Source of the DNA: Lawsonibacter sp900766145
GTDB taxonomy: Bacteria; Bacillota; Clostridia; Oscillospirales; Oscillospiraceae
Assembly (NCBI RefSeq): GCF_030372275.1
Contig: NZ_JAUDDJ010000001.1
Length of the DNA: 64,000 nt
Strand: one strand, 5' to 3'
The first letter of the stretch is position 1. The number at the start of each line of letters is the position of its first letter. A model generated the notes under the pieces. It did no database searches, had not been told where the DNA came from, and was given only the letters and a program-made list of their open reading frames with translations. A program made the translations under genes and the position numbers. Shown one piece after another: positions 1-7,172 of the stretch.

Positions 1-230
1 TTATTGGGGTTGATATTCAAGGCTCGGAATGCTTCTCGATATGGTAAAATATCCGGATCTTCCTTGACTTTTCTTCCCTCAAAACGCTGCATTGCAGCTT
101 GGATACTTTCATCTAAAAATTGTTCAATCTCTGGGTATGCGTTATTATTATCAATGCCTTTTGCCATAACAACACCAAAACAGGCACTCGGCAGTTCTTC
201 AAAAATTTCTTTTTTAACAACGAATCTCAT
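1..230 (-). CDS. B3/4 (tRNA-binding) domain protein, 3' end outside window
   Basis: Only the first 76 codons are in the window. The protein starts MRFVVKKEIFEELPSACFGV and runs off the left edge still open. This start, with a conserved G-V-V pattern and a YREAFRALNINP segment, resembles the stand-alone B3/4 domain proteins (COG3382). These are related to the editing domain of the phenylalanyl-tRNA synthetase beta subunit and are thought to act in tRNA or amino-acid quality control. A ribosome site AAGGG lies 8 bases before the ATG, and the MerR gene ends 12 bases upstream. It is therefore probably the third gene of the MATE-MerR operon. The function is inferred from family resemblance only. 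Confidence 0.6.
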   Translation of the reverse strand, partial: MRFVVKKEIFEELPSACFGVVMAKGIDNNNAYPEIEQFLDESIQAAMQRFEGRKVKEDPDILPYREAFRALNINPN

Positions 231-242
231 TTTATGCCCTTC

Positions 243-1070
243 TTATCTGCACTTGACCGGAATACATATTTCAGTCACAAATTTTTCACTGTCATTAGTA
301 ATGCCATAGTCTATGAGCGTGATTTCTCGCGAAAAACCAACAATCTGTATCTGTTCTTTTGTGATGTAGTCAAGGAGCTTTTCATAGTGCGCTGGAGCTT
401 CTATATGACTGCCTCGAAAACGCAGCCGTACACAAAGTGTTTTGGGAAGAGTAATGGTTTCACCTGTATAAATGTCCTCTTGATCCAGTATTAGAAAAAT
501 GCTGTCATAACGATTTACTTTTGATTGCTGCAAATGTTCCGCGGAAATGCTAAGTCCGACCTTTCCAAGAAATACAACGGCTTCGGCATCAGATTGATCC
601 AGCTTTCTAATCGGCACTTCCATATCAAGAGAGCCATCTACTTTCAGTGGAGCGTCTACCCAAACAATGCGACAGGACGGAAGCTCTATTAAGGAAACGG
701 TATCCAAAGGCACACTTTGTGCGTCTCGCAGCCAATTTAAGCGGTGGTTAATCTTTTGTTCTATACGTTGTAATTCTTGTTGCTTTTTCAGGACTGCATG
801 CTTTTGCTGTAACAACTTTTCCTCAATACGGCTGATATCCTTATTTTTGAGAAAGTCCTCAATCTCGGACAAAGGCATATCCAATGCCCGCAAATACCTG
901 ATTGTGTTGAGTACTTCAAATTGTTCGGTGCCATAGTAACGATAGCCAGAATCTGAGGAAATGTATTCTGGTGTAAGCAAACCGATATGTTCATAGTGCC
1001 GCAAACTACTAACACTGATATGAAACAATTTTGACACTTCACCTATTGGGAAGAGATTTTTCCGATCCAT
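243..1070 (-). CDS. MerR-family regulator with C-terminal effector-binding domain
   Basis: This 275-residue protein has a MerR winged-helix DNA-binding domain at residues 5-75, including IGEVSKLFHISVSSLRHYEH and the DSGYRYY wing. A dimerisation coiled coil follows at about 80-115, then a GyrI/BmrR-like ligand-binding half at 120-275. MerR proteins of this layout bind a drug and untwist a promoter with an over-long spacer. Exactly such a promoter, with a 19-bp spacer and a palindrome, sits upstream of the adjacent MATE pump at 2468-2498. The gene lies 3 bases downstream of the pump gene, so it probably controls its own operon. The ligand is unknown. Base composition is more AT-rich than the chromosome backbone, which fits acquisition. 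Confidence 0.85.
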   Translation of the reverse strand: MDRKNLFPIGEVSKLFHISVSSLRHYEHIGLLTPEYISSDSGYRYYGTEQFEVLNTIRYLRALDMPLSEIEDFLKNKDISRIEEKLLQQKHAVLKKQQELQRIEQKINHRLNWLRDAQSVPLDTVSLIELPSCRIVWVDAPLKVDGSLDMEVPIRKLDQSDAEAVVFLGKVGLSISAEHLQQSKVNRYDSIFLILDQEDIYTGETITLPKTLCVRLRFRGSHIEAPAHYEKLLDYITKEQIQIVGFSREITLIDYGITNDSEKFVTEICIPVKCR

Positions 1071-1073
1071 ATC

Positions 1074-2432
1074 TTACTCCTCCACCAGAACAAGCGTTGA
1101 TTTGCGCCGTATGACTCCAAAGGCGATTAGGCAGATCACGACCGATAGCAGTGAGCCTGCCGCGGTAGCCAGTCCCATCGGGAGAAGCGTTGCTGGGAAT
1201 AATTTTGAGGTCACATAAACGCCAGGCACACGCATCAATACAATGGCGAGAATATTGTGTAAAAACGACAGGCCGGATTTCCTGCATGCGCAAAAAAATC
1301 CGCTAAAACTAAAATGAATGCCAGCAAAAATACAGTCAAAAATGTAACCGCGCAGATACTGGCCGCCGAAACGGACCACCGCCGCTCCGTCCGCAGTGCT
1401 GGGATCGGTGAACAGCGAAACGATGCCTTCCGCTGTAAACTGGATCGCGATAGAAGCAAGCACGCCAAAGCCTGCGGCGAGCATCACCGCATAGCGCAGC
1501 GTTTGAATGGCCCGCTCCGGTTTGCCCGCACCGATATTTTGCGCTCCCAAGGCAGAAACGGTAGACAGCATAGAAGAGGGGACCAAAAAGAGGAAACTGA
1601 TCACTTTCTCCACAATCCCGACCGCCGCTGCGTCATTCAGTCCACGCTGATTGGCAATAATCGTGATAATAATAAAAGCAACTTGAATCAGGCCGTCCTG
1701 AAACGCAATCGGGATGCCGATCCCCAAAATTTTCCCCATGACCGCACGGCAAGGCTTGAAGTCGCTTTTTTTCAGAACGATGCTCCTGCGTTTCAAAATA
1801 ACGGTAAGGGAAACAACTACACTGATTGCCTGAGAGAGAGTTGTACCAAGGGCTGCGCCCGCAGGCCCAAGGTGCAGCACACCCATAAAAAGATAGTCTA
1901 AAGCGATGTTGGCAGCACAGGCTGTGGCAATAAAGCACATCGGGCTTTTGCTGTCGCCCAACCCTCGAAAAATAGAACTGATGATGTTGTAGGATGTAAT
2001 AAACGGAATCCCGATAAAGCAGATGGTCAAATAGGTGACCGTACCGCTCACCGCATCCGCTGGCGTAGACATGGCAACGACAATGGGATGAACAAGGGAT
2101 AACAGGATGGCCGTAAGTGCAATGGAAACCACCAGAAACAATATTACCGTATTCCCGATGTTATGCGCTGCCTGTTTTCGATCTCCTGCCCCAACTGCCT
2201 GACCGACGCTGACGGTTGTTCCCATCGATAACCCTACAATCATAACCGTAAGCATGTGCATCACTTGTGAGCCGATAGAAACAGCGGTAGTACTGGCTAC
2301 ACCCTCGAACTGTCCGATGATAAATAGGTCAGCCATGCCATAGAGCGTTTGAAGAAAATACGAGAGCAGATACGGCAATGAGAATAATACAACATTTCTG
2401 AACACACTGCCGGTAGTAAGGTTCTTTTCCAT
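1074..2432 (-). CDS. MATE-family multidrug efflux transporter
   Basis: This 452-residue integral membrane protein has about twelve hydrophobic segments. Its N-terminus, TTGSVFRNVVLFSLPYLLSY followed by LYGMADLFIIGQF, is typical of the NorM/DinF-type MATE fold. MATE pumps expel cationic drugs or metabolites using a sodium or proton gradient. The length is normal for the family and the frame is intact. It is the first gene of the MATE-MerR-B3/4 operon. Its start at 2432 follows AAGGATT and lies just downstream of the MerR-type promoter. Transport by a MATE mechanism is secure from the sequence; the substrate cannot be read. Confidence 0.9.
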   Translation of the reverse strand: MEKNLTTGSVFRNVVLFSLPYLLSYFLQTLYGMADLFIIGQFEGVASTTAVSIGSQVMHMLTVMIVGLSMGTTVSVGQAVGAGDRKQAAHNIGNTVILFLVVSIALTAILLSLVHPIVVAMSTPADAVSGTVTYLTICFIGIPFITSYNIISSIFRGLGDSKSPMCFIATACAANIALDYLFMGVLHLGPAGAALGTTLSQAISVVVSLTVILKRRSIVLKKSDFKPCRAVMGKILGIGIPIAFQDGLIQVAFIIITIIANQRGLNDAAAVGIVEKVISFLFLVPSSMLSTVSALGAQNIGAGKPERAIQTLRYAVMLAAGFGVLASIAIQFTAEGIVSLFTDPSTADGAAVVRFGGQYLRGYIFDCIFAGIHFSFSGFFCACRKSGLSFLHNILAIVLMRVPGVYVTSKLFPATLLPMGLATAAGSLLSVVICLIAFGVIRRKSTLVLVEE

Positions 2433-2467
2433 ATTGCCTAATCCTTCTTTTTTGTTAAACTACCCGT

Positions 2468-2498
2468 ATTATAAAATCTACAACAGATGTAGAGTCAA
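2468..2498 (-). promoter_or_regulatory. MerR-type promoter and operator for the MATE-MerR operon
   Basis: On the minus strand TTGACT (2498-2493) and TATAAT (2473-2468) are separated by 19 bp, instead of the usual 17. The spacer contains the dyad CTACA-N5-TGTAG (2478-2492), which extends to 6-bp arms. An over-long spacer with a centred palindrome is the hallmark of promoters activated by MerR-family regulators, and a MerR gene is in the operon. This strongly suggests drug-induced autoregulation. Confidence 0.85.
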
Positions 2499-2508
2499 GC
2501 ACTTTTTC

Positions 2509-2589
2509 TTATTTTGTAGTACCGTTCAAATGACTTTGTGTAAGTTTATTTTTTTCACGCAAATTCTTGAGAATATCTCGTGTTTCCAT
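2509..2589 (-). pseudogene. N-terminal remnant of an XRE-type HTH regulator
   Basis: A strong ribosome site (TAGGAGG) precedes an ATG at 2589 that opens METRDILKNLREKNKLTQ, but the frame stops after 26 codons. This is how small Cro/C1-type regulators of Clostridia begin, where a helix-turn-helix and QAVSRWE-like motif should follow. Everything after the first helix is missing. The MerR-type promoter begins 11 bases past the stop. The simplest reading is a regulator gene cut when the MATE-MerR cassette inserted. A genuine 26-residue peptide is possible but less likely. Confidence 0.5.
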
Positions 2590-2740
2590 GTCTGTCCCTC
2601 CTAAGGAATATGTTATTATTTATTATAAAACTGCAAACCTTATTTTAACAAGCAACTCGCTGTTGCTATGGAATAGTGGATGCTGTCAATCAAATTCTTG
2701 CGTGTTTCTTTATGGCACATGAGCATTTGATCACGGCGGG

Positions 2741-4006
2741 ATGATACACTGGATCTCGCTGCCTGAAACGGAACTGGCTGGACACACCCTCACCGTGTAC
2801 GCATCCTCTGAAGAACTGACGATTCTAGTGGGTGATTACAGTGATCTCATTCTTTATTACCGCAACGACAATGCTGCTACTCTGATATTCTCGGGACTAT
2901 TTCTGCTGCTTAGTGTTCTCATCGGCTTGCTGTCCCTGGGAGCCAGAGCGGCCATTGGAACGAAACGCCTCAGTACACTGCGGTATCTCAGTGCACTGGT
3001 GCTGCTGGTAAGTTTGTGGATATCTATGGATTCAGCAGTGCTGCAGATGATCCACATCAGCGGTGCGATCATGTATGTATTGGCTATGTATGCCTTTATG
3101 GCCATGCCGCTTTTTATGATTCAGTTCTATCGAAGCATAATGGATGAGGACAGCCGTCTGCTGCGCCTGATCTACCAGCTCCACCTGCTGAATCTCTGTA
3201 CCTGCGGTCTGCTGCAGGCCCTGGGCGTGGCCCAGCTCCATGAGATGTTGCCTCTGACCCATGTACTGATGATCGTAACGCTGTTATCTTTGCTGCGCCT
3301 TCTGGTGAGCTGGCTCCATTCCGAATTCCGTCGGGAGGCACGGCTGATGCTGGGCGGTTTTGGCGCCCTTGGCTTCTGCTGTGTAGTGGGATTCTTGGAC
3401 TATTACCTGTGGGGGAAGCAGTTATATCTCATTTATTTTAGTGTCGGTATCCTGTTGCTTGTAGTGTCGCTGCTGGCAGTATCTATTGGCTATGTGTACC
3501 AAGAAATGGTTAAGTCCTCCCAGATGTGCTACTATCAGAAGATGGCCAACACGGATCTGATGACGCAGCTTAATAGCCGCACAGCATTTGAAGAACGGGT
3601 CCGGCAGTCGCCCATCCTGAACGGCTCCTGTGCCTGTATTGTTGTGGACATCAACAATCTAAAGCAGGCGAACGATACCATGGGGCATTCGGCCGGTGAT
3701 GAGCTGATTTGCGCCGCCGCTGAGTGTATTCTGTCGGTTTTTGAGTCCCTGGGCTGCTGCTATCGCATGGGCGGGGATGAATTTGCAGTACTGCTGCAAA
3801 ATATTACCGAGCCCCAAGTGAACAGAGCCTTGTCGGAACTGGAACTGTGTATCGGCCGCAGAAATCTGATGCGGTCCTTTCCACTGTCGTTGGCTGCTGG
3901 TTATGCCATGGGACAGGATGCAGCCATCGAACAGTTGTTCTGCGAGGCCGATGCCAATATGTATCGGAATAAGAGCCAAATGAAATGTCACACTATAGAG
4001 CTATGA
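2741..4006 (+). CDS. Membrane-bound GGDEF diguanylate cyclase, probably shortened at the 5' end
   Basis: This 421-residue protein has about 40 extracytoplasmic residues, then seven or eight membrane spans (roughly 45-255), then a GGDEF domain at 265-415. The active-site loop reads YRMGGDEFAVLL, and NTDLMTQLNSRTAFEERV opens the domain, so cyclic-di-GMP synthesis is expected. The membrane part resembles 7TMR-DISM sensors, which normally carry a larger extracellular ligand domain in front. Here only the tail of such a domain (SLPETELAGHTLTVYA) remains. The frame is closed by a TGA 18 bases before the ATG, and no convincing ribosome site is present, only GGCGGG touching the start. It may be a 5'-truncated pseudogene or start at a poor site. 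Confidence 0.75.
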   Translation: MIHWISLPETELAGHTLTVYASSEELTILVGDYSDLILYYRNDNAATLIFSGLFLLLSVLIGLLSLGARAAIGTKRLSTLRYLSALVLLVSLWISMDSAVLQMIHISGAIMYVLAMYAFMAMPLFMIQFYRSIMDEDSRLLRLIYQLHLLNLCTCGLLQALGVAQLHEMLPLTHVLMIVTLLSLLRLLVSWLHSEFRREARLMLGGFGALGFCCVVGFLDYYLWGKQLYLIYFSVGILLLVVSLLAVSIGYVYQEMVKSSQMCYYQKMANTDLMTQLNSRTAFEERVRQSPILNGSCACIVVDINNLKQANDTMGHSAGDELICAAAECILSVFESLGCCYRMGGDEFAVLLQNITEPQVNRALSELELCIGRRNLMRSFPLSLAAGYAMGQDAAIEQLFCEADANMYRNKSQMKCHTIEL

Positions 4007-4079
4007 CTATAAAATAATTCGTTGTGTACTTATCGACCAGCTCCACCTATATTAGAGCTGTACTAAAAGCATTTGATTT

Positions 4080-4205
4080 CAAAGGAGGAAATCTTAACAA
4101 AGTTCTTCTACATCATTTTGCGTTAACCACGTTTTCAGCCACAGTGCCATTCGTAGTACACGGAAATACTGTATCCAAAGAGCAAGTATATTTTGCCGAG
4201 TTAAA
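4080..4205 (+). other. Orphan ribosome site followed by an open frame without a start codon
   Basis: A perfect AAAGGAGG at 4081-4088 precedes an open frame (NKVLLHHFALTTFSATVPFV and on) that ends with TAG at about 4207. No ATG, GTG or TTG lies at a usable distance. An upstream GTG at 4024 keeps the frame open but does not use this ribosome site. This could be a small gene that has lost its start codon. No family is recognised and coding status is doubtful. Confidence 0.2.
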
Positions 4206-5033
4206 CTAGACCGGAATAACGCGCCCAACAACAAAAAATGTGTCACTGGGCGAGATCAGCTTGGGAGAATACAGCCTATTATAAGAAACCAAAATGATTT
4301 GTTGGTGCAGTATTCCATAGCTGTCCACATAATCATCTTTACTTTCCTCGCTTGGTTCTTGATGATCATACACCTTCAGGTATCCTTCTCCATTACAAAT
4401 AAACACTCCTACTTCTCCAGGCTGCAAAGTATCCCTTTTTTCCACCCAAACAATCTGACCGTCATGATAGACTGGTTCCATGCTATCCCCATTGACTCGA
4501 ACCCCAAAGTCCGCATTACTGGGAACAGCACTTTTGGGAAACCGGATCATTTCAAATCCGCCTTCATCCAAGAATTCACCAACTCCAGCCGAAACAGCCA
4601 GTGTGCTGACTGGCATTTCAATGTAAGTTTCTGTATATCGCTCCAGAGCAGGCCGATAGCGGCCAGAAGCAATGAGATCCATCTTGTACTCATCCAGTTT
4701 TCGCAGCCCCGTATCGTTCAAAAGCACTGACTGCATGCCAACCATGCAGTCTTCAATCCCAAGTATGCGGCAGAGCGCAATAAACTGGTATGCATTGGGT
4801 ACCGTAAGTCCTTTTTCCCATTTGTTTAACCCCTGGATCTGGATCTCCACGCCATGGTTTTGCAGCAACTCACGCAGTGCCTCCAGGGTAAGGCCACGTC
4901 GCTTTCGTTCCATGGAAAGTCTTTGTCCAATGATATTACCTGCACGTTCCTCGGCAGTATTCCAAACCGCATTGGGGCGGAAAGAAACGAGTTTGGCTGG
5001 GCCTGTACCCCGGCTTTTTTTCTCACTTGGCAT
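4206..5033 (-). CDS. LexA/CI-like repressor with S24 autoprotease domain
   Basis: This 275-residue protein has a Cro/C1-type helix-turn-helix at about 36-92 (IGQRLSMERKRRGLTLEAL) and a C-terminal peptidase S24 domain at about 140-275. The autocleavage site is the Ala149-Gly150 pair in VSAGVGEF, the catalytic serine is Ser184 in NGDSMEP, and the lysine is Lys220 in GEGYLKVY. All three elements are intact, so it should self-cleave on RecA or damage signalling, as phage and mobile-element repressors do. It is divergent from an ImmA-like protease gene. Two matching operators lie in the 144-base gap. Start: GGAGGG sits 7 bases before the ATG. Confidence 0.88.
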   Translation of the reverse strand: MPSEKKSRGTGPAKLVSFRPNAVWNTAEERAGNIIGQRLSMERKRRGLTLEALRELLQNHGVEIQIQGLNKWEKGLTVPNAYQFIALCRILGIEDCMVGMQSVLLNDTGLRKLDEYKMDLIASGRYRPALERYTETYIEMPVSTLAVSAGVGEFLDEGGFEMIRFPKSAVPSNADFGVRVNGDSMEPVYHDGQIVWVEKRDTLQPGEVGVFICNGEGYLKVYDHQEPSEESKDDYVDSYGILHQQIILVSYNRLYSPKLISPSDTFFVVGRVIPV

Positions 5034-5097
5034 AATAATCCCTCCGTCCTTCAGATAAAAATATTATAGATTCCATCATTCATTAAGTCAATGTATT

Positions 5098-5142
5098 TAT
5101 CTCGTGAAGATAAAATAATAATCGACATATCCTTTTGAGATA
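5098..5142. promoter_or_regulatory. Pair of palindromic operators in the repressor/ImmA divergent region
   Basis: Two 15-bp sites share the pattern TATC-N7-GATA: TATCTCGTGAAGATA (5098-5112) and TATCCTTTTGAGATA (5128-5142). Read on the opposite strand, the second begins TATCTC like the first. Their centres are exactly 30 bp apart, about three helical turns, as expected for cooperative dimers on one face of the DNA. They lie between the divergent S24 repressor and ImmA-like genes and are the natural binding sites of that repressor. Confidence 0.7.
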
Positions 5143-5177
5143 ATTATAATAGTTTACATCTGGAGGGAGGGGACGGT

Positions 5178-5912
5178 GTGCCATACCTATCAAAAAGGGA
5201 GATAGAAGCCATTGCCACACGGGTGGTAAACGCTTATCAGAGAATGGTAGGAGCCACAGGCGCTATGATCCAGCGGGTTTGCCCAGAGGTTTTGATTCGA
5301 AACCTTCTTGGACTCAACATCACATATAGGACATTGTCCATTGATGGTTCCATTCTTGGCATGACCGCTTTTGATCAGGTAGGAGTCAGGGTTTATGAAA
5401 ACAAGAATCCGACCCATTTTTACCTGGACGGCAAGACGGTTCTGATCGAATCCGCTCTGACAGAGCCGGATGCAAATCCAGGACGGCTGCATTTTACTCT
5501 TGTCCATGAGGCCAGTCATCAGATCCTCAAAATGCTTTTTCCAAAAGAATATGCCCCAGGTATAAACCATCGACATGTCTATTGCTGTACAGATTCCTCC
5601 ATACGGTATGGCGGGAGACAAGTGGACTGGGAAGAATGGCGTGTTAATATGCTGACAGCTGCCATATTAATGCCGCTGGATCTATTGGTGAAACAGATGG
5701 AAGCAGTGGGATTGTACTCCAAAATCCGTATGTTAAACCGTGTATTTGCGCCCAAAGAGTACCAGGCATTTGCAACAGTGGCAGAAAACCTGGGGGTATC
5801 CAAAGCTGCCCTCTCCATCCGACTAAAGCAGCTTGGACTTTTGACACGGAATGATTTGAAAGATCCGTATGCTCTTGTCCGTATTGAGCCGGACGAGGAA
5901 GAACTGTTTTGA
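5178..5912 (+). CDS. ImmA/IrrE-family metallopeptidase
   Basis: This 244-residue protein has the zinc motif HEASH at residues 110-114 within LHFTLVHEASHQIL. A downstream WEEWRVNMLTAAILMP segment supplies the third zinc ligand region. The C-terminus contains a helix-turn-helix-like stretch (LGVSKAALSIRLKQLGLL). Members such as ImmA of ICEBs1 cleave the element's repressor to switch on excision. It uses GTG as start, directly after a strong GGAGGGAGGGG. It faces away from the S24 repressor across shared operators. Whether it cleaves that repressor, which already carries its own protease domain, is open. Confidence 0.85.
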   Translation: MPYLSKREIEAIATRVVNAYQRMVGATGAMIQRVCPEVLIRNLLGLNITYRTLSIDGSILGMTAFDQVGVRVYENKNPTHFYLDGKTVLIESALTEPDANPGRLHFTLVHEASHQILKMLFPKEYAPGINHRHVYCCTDSSIRYGGRQVDWEEWRVNMLTAAILMPLDLLVKQMEAVGLYSKIRMLNRVFAPKEYQAFATVAENLGVSKAALSIRLKQLGLLTRNDLKDPYALVRIEPDEEELF

Positions 5913-5931
5913 ACTGGAGGGAATCTTTCTT

Positions 5932-6171
5932 ATGCCACGATACAATATCAGAACCGTAAATCCAGTCCGTTATGCCCAAGTTAAGGCGGAGCAGGATAGG
6001 CTCCGGGCGGAGTGCGCCAGGAGCAGCAGCATAACTCTGGCCCGCCTGTGTCCCTATTGCGACCATAAGATTGAAATCCTATCTCGTGGGACCCACGGCT
6101 ATTCGTTTATCAAATGCCCTAATTGTGGAGAGAATGTTGGATTCCCTCCTGTCTCTTTCCGCAGAGCATAA
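5932..6171 (+). CDS. Small zinc-ribbon protein
   Basis: This 79-residue protein starts MPRYNIRTVNPVRYAQVKAE. It holds two CxxC knuckles, CPYCDHKIE and CPNCGE, 26 residues apart, forming a single zinc ribbon. The rest of the sequence is basic. ATG at 5932 is chosen over an upstream start because GGAGG lies 11 bases before it and just after the ImmA stop. It follows the ImmA-like gene by 19 bases and is probably co-transcribed. No specific family is recognised; a nucleic-acid-binding role within the mobile element is a guess from the zinc ribbon. Confidence 0.7.
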   Translation: MPRYNIRTVNPVRYAQVKAEQDRLRAECARSSSITLARLCPYCDHKIEILSRGTHGYSFIKCPNCGENVGFPPVSFRRA

Positions 6172-6210
6172 ACAGCTTCCGAAAATAAAATAATCGAAGA
6201 TTGTGCCCCG

Positions 6211-6317
6211 GAGCCGCTTGATGCGCTGACTTCCCATGTGCCGCTTGATGATTTTTCTCCACCAAAACGGTGGAGAAGCTCAACGGCGCGTGCCAGCGAG
6301 ATCAAGCGGCTCTTTTT
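6211..6317 (+). terminator. Large nested hairpin ending in a T-run
   Basis: Outer arms GAGCCGCTTGAT (6211-6222) and ATCAAGCGGCTC (6301-6312) pair perfectly and are followed by TTTTT. Inside is a second perfect hairpin with TTCTCCACC (6255-6263) and GGTGGAGAA (6269-6277). The segment CCGCTTGATG also occurs twice directly (6213 and 6241), so alternative pairings exist. It can terminate the ImmA/zinc-ribbon transcript. It is longer than a simple terminator, and switching between the two CCGCTTGATG copies is conceivable. Confidence 0.6.
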
Positions 6318-6467
6318 ACGCTCATTCGGCTCTCAGGCAGAGTTGAATGAGCATTTTTCATATCTGGACGCTACATATATATTTTTCAAAAAATTTTTCT
6401 AATCCGGACATGGCCTGTCCGCTTTAACCTGTATGATTCGGCCATGGAGGTGAAAGGGGGTGAGAGT

Positions 6468-6785
6468 GTGAGGAACAACAATCGCCATCAGCAGATCATC
6501 AACCTGCTGTGCCAGCGGCGGAGCGATACCGTTCAAAATCTGGCGGCGGAACTTGGCGTCTGTGAACGAACCATCCGCCGTGACATTGAAGAACTCACAC
6601 TCACCTATCCCCTTGAGACAGTCCGTGGCCGATATGGCGGCGGAGTAAGGATGGCTGACTGGTACTTTCAGGACCGGCCAAAGCTATCTCCCAAGCAGAC
6701 TGCCCTGCTCAAGCGATTGGCGGTTGGACTGCATGGCGAGGACCTGGATGAAATGAACCAGATCCTGGCCCGTTTCGCTTCCTGA
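6468..6785 (+). CDS. Small HTH (HTH_11/DeoR-type) DNA-binding protein
   Basis: This roughly 105-residue protein has a winged helix at residues 6-60 (QQIINLLCQRRSDTVQNLAA, then CERTIRRDIEEL), ending in a GRYGGGVR wing, as in DeoR and YafY N-terminal domains. There is no sugar-binding or WYL domain, so it is a stand-alone DNA-binding unit. GTG at 6468 is preferred because AAAGGGGGTGAG lies just before it; an ATG at 6444 would put that ribosome site inside the gene. It precedes the structured non-coding stretch and the DinG-like helicase, and probably regulates this module. Confidence 0.7.
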   Translation: MRNNNRHQQIINLLCQRRSDTVQNLAAELGVCERTIRRDIEELTLTYPLETVRGRYGGGVRMADWYFQDRPKLSPKQTALLKRLAVGLHGEDLDEMNQILARFAS

Positions 6786-6786
6786 A

Positions 6787-7104
6787 GGAGCGCCAGCCGC
6801 TCCACGGCACCTTGAAAAGTTCATACCAGCAGTACGGAGAACCGCCTGAACAGTTGAGCGTCATGCAGCGCGCGCCATGACACCCAGGGCCTCTACCCTG
6901 GGCCGAGCGAGAACGCCACCTGCATGGGGCGCTATGGCACGCGCTTTTGCAATGACGCTGTTTGGGTACACAATGAGACACCTCGCATGGCCTGCGCGTA
7001 AGACAGGCGGCGCTGCCCTGGAGTTGAAAGCAGTAGAGACTCCAGGTAAAAGCCCGTGCGGCTTCTTGCCGGAAGCCGATCCGTACTGTTCCCCATCGTC
7101 GGGG
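6787..7104 (+). ncRNA. Candidate highly structured non-coding RNA between HTH gene and helicase
   Basis: This 387-base gap has no convincing gene but many perfect stems. A hairpin lies at 6787-6792/6798-6803. A long-range closing helix of 11 pairs joins 6828-6838 to 7080-7090. An almost continuous 21-pair helix joins 6857-6878 to 6934-6959, with one mismatch and small bulges. It encloses a 7-bp hairpin (6883-6889/6896-6902). Further hairpins are 6990-6994/7004-7008, 7017-7024/7039-7046 (8 bp) and 7059-7065/7072-7078 (7 bp). CCCC/GGGG follows at 7091-7104. The closing helix plus at least four internal arms looks like a folded RNA of about 260-320 nt. No known class (RNase P, tmRNA, 6S, group II, OMEGA RNA) is recognised. 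Strand is assumed from the flanking genes. Confidence 0.55.
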
Positions 7105-7172
7105 GGCGAGCTGCGAATACGACGAGAACAAACAGCAAAACAACTCACTTATTCAAATAGGAGATTTTACAA

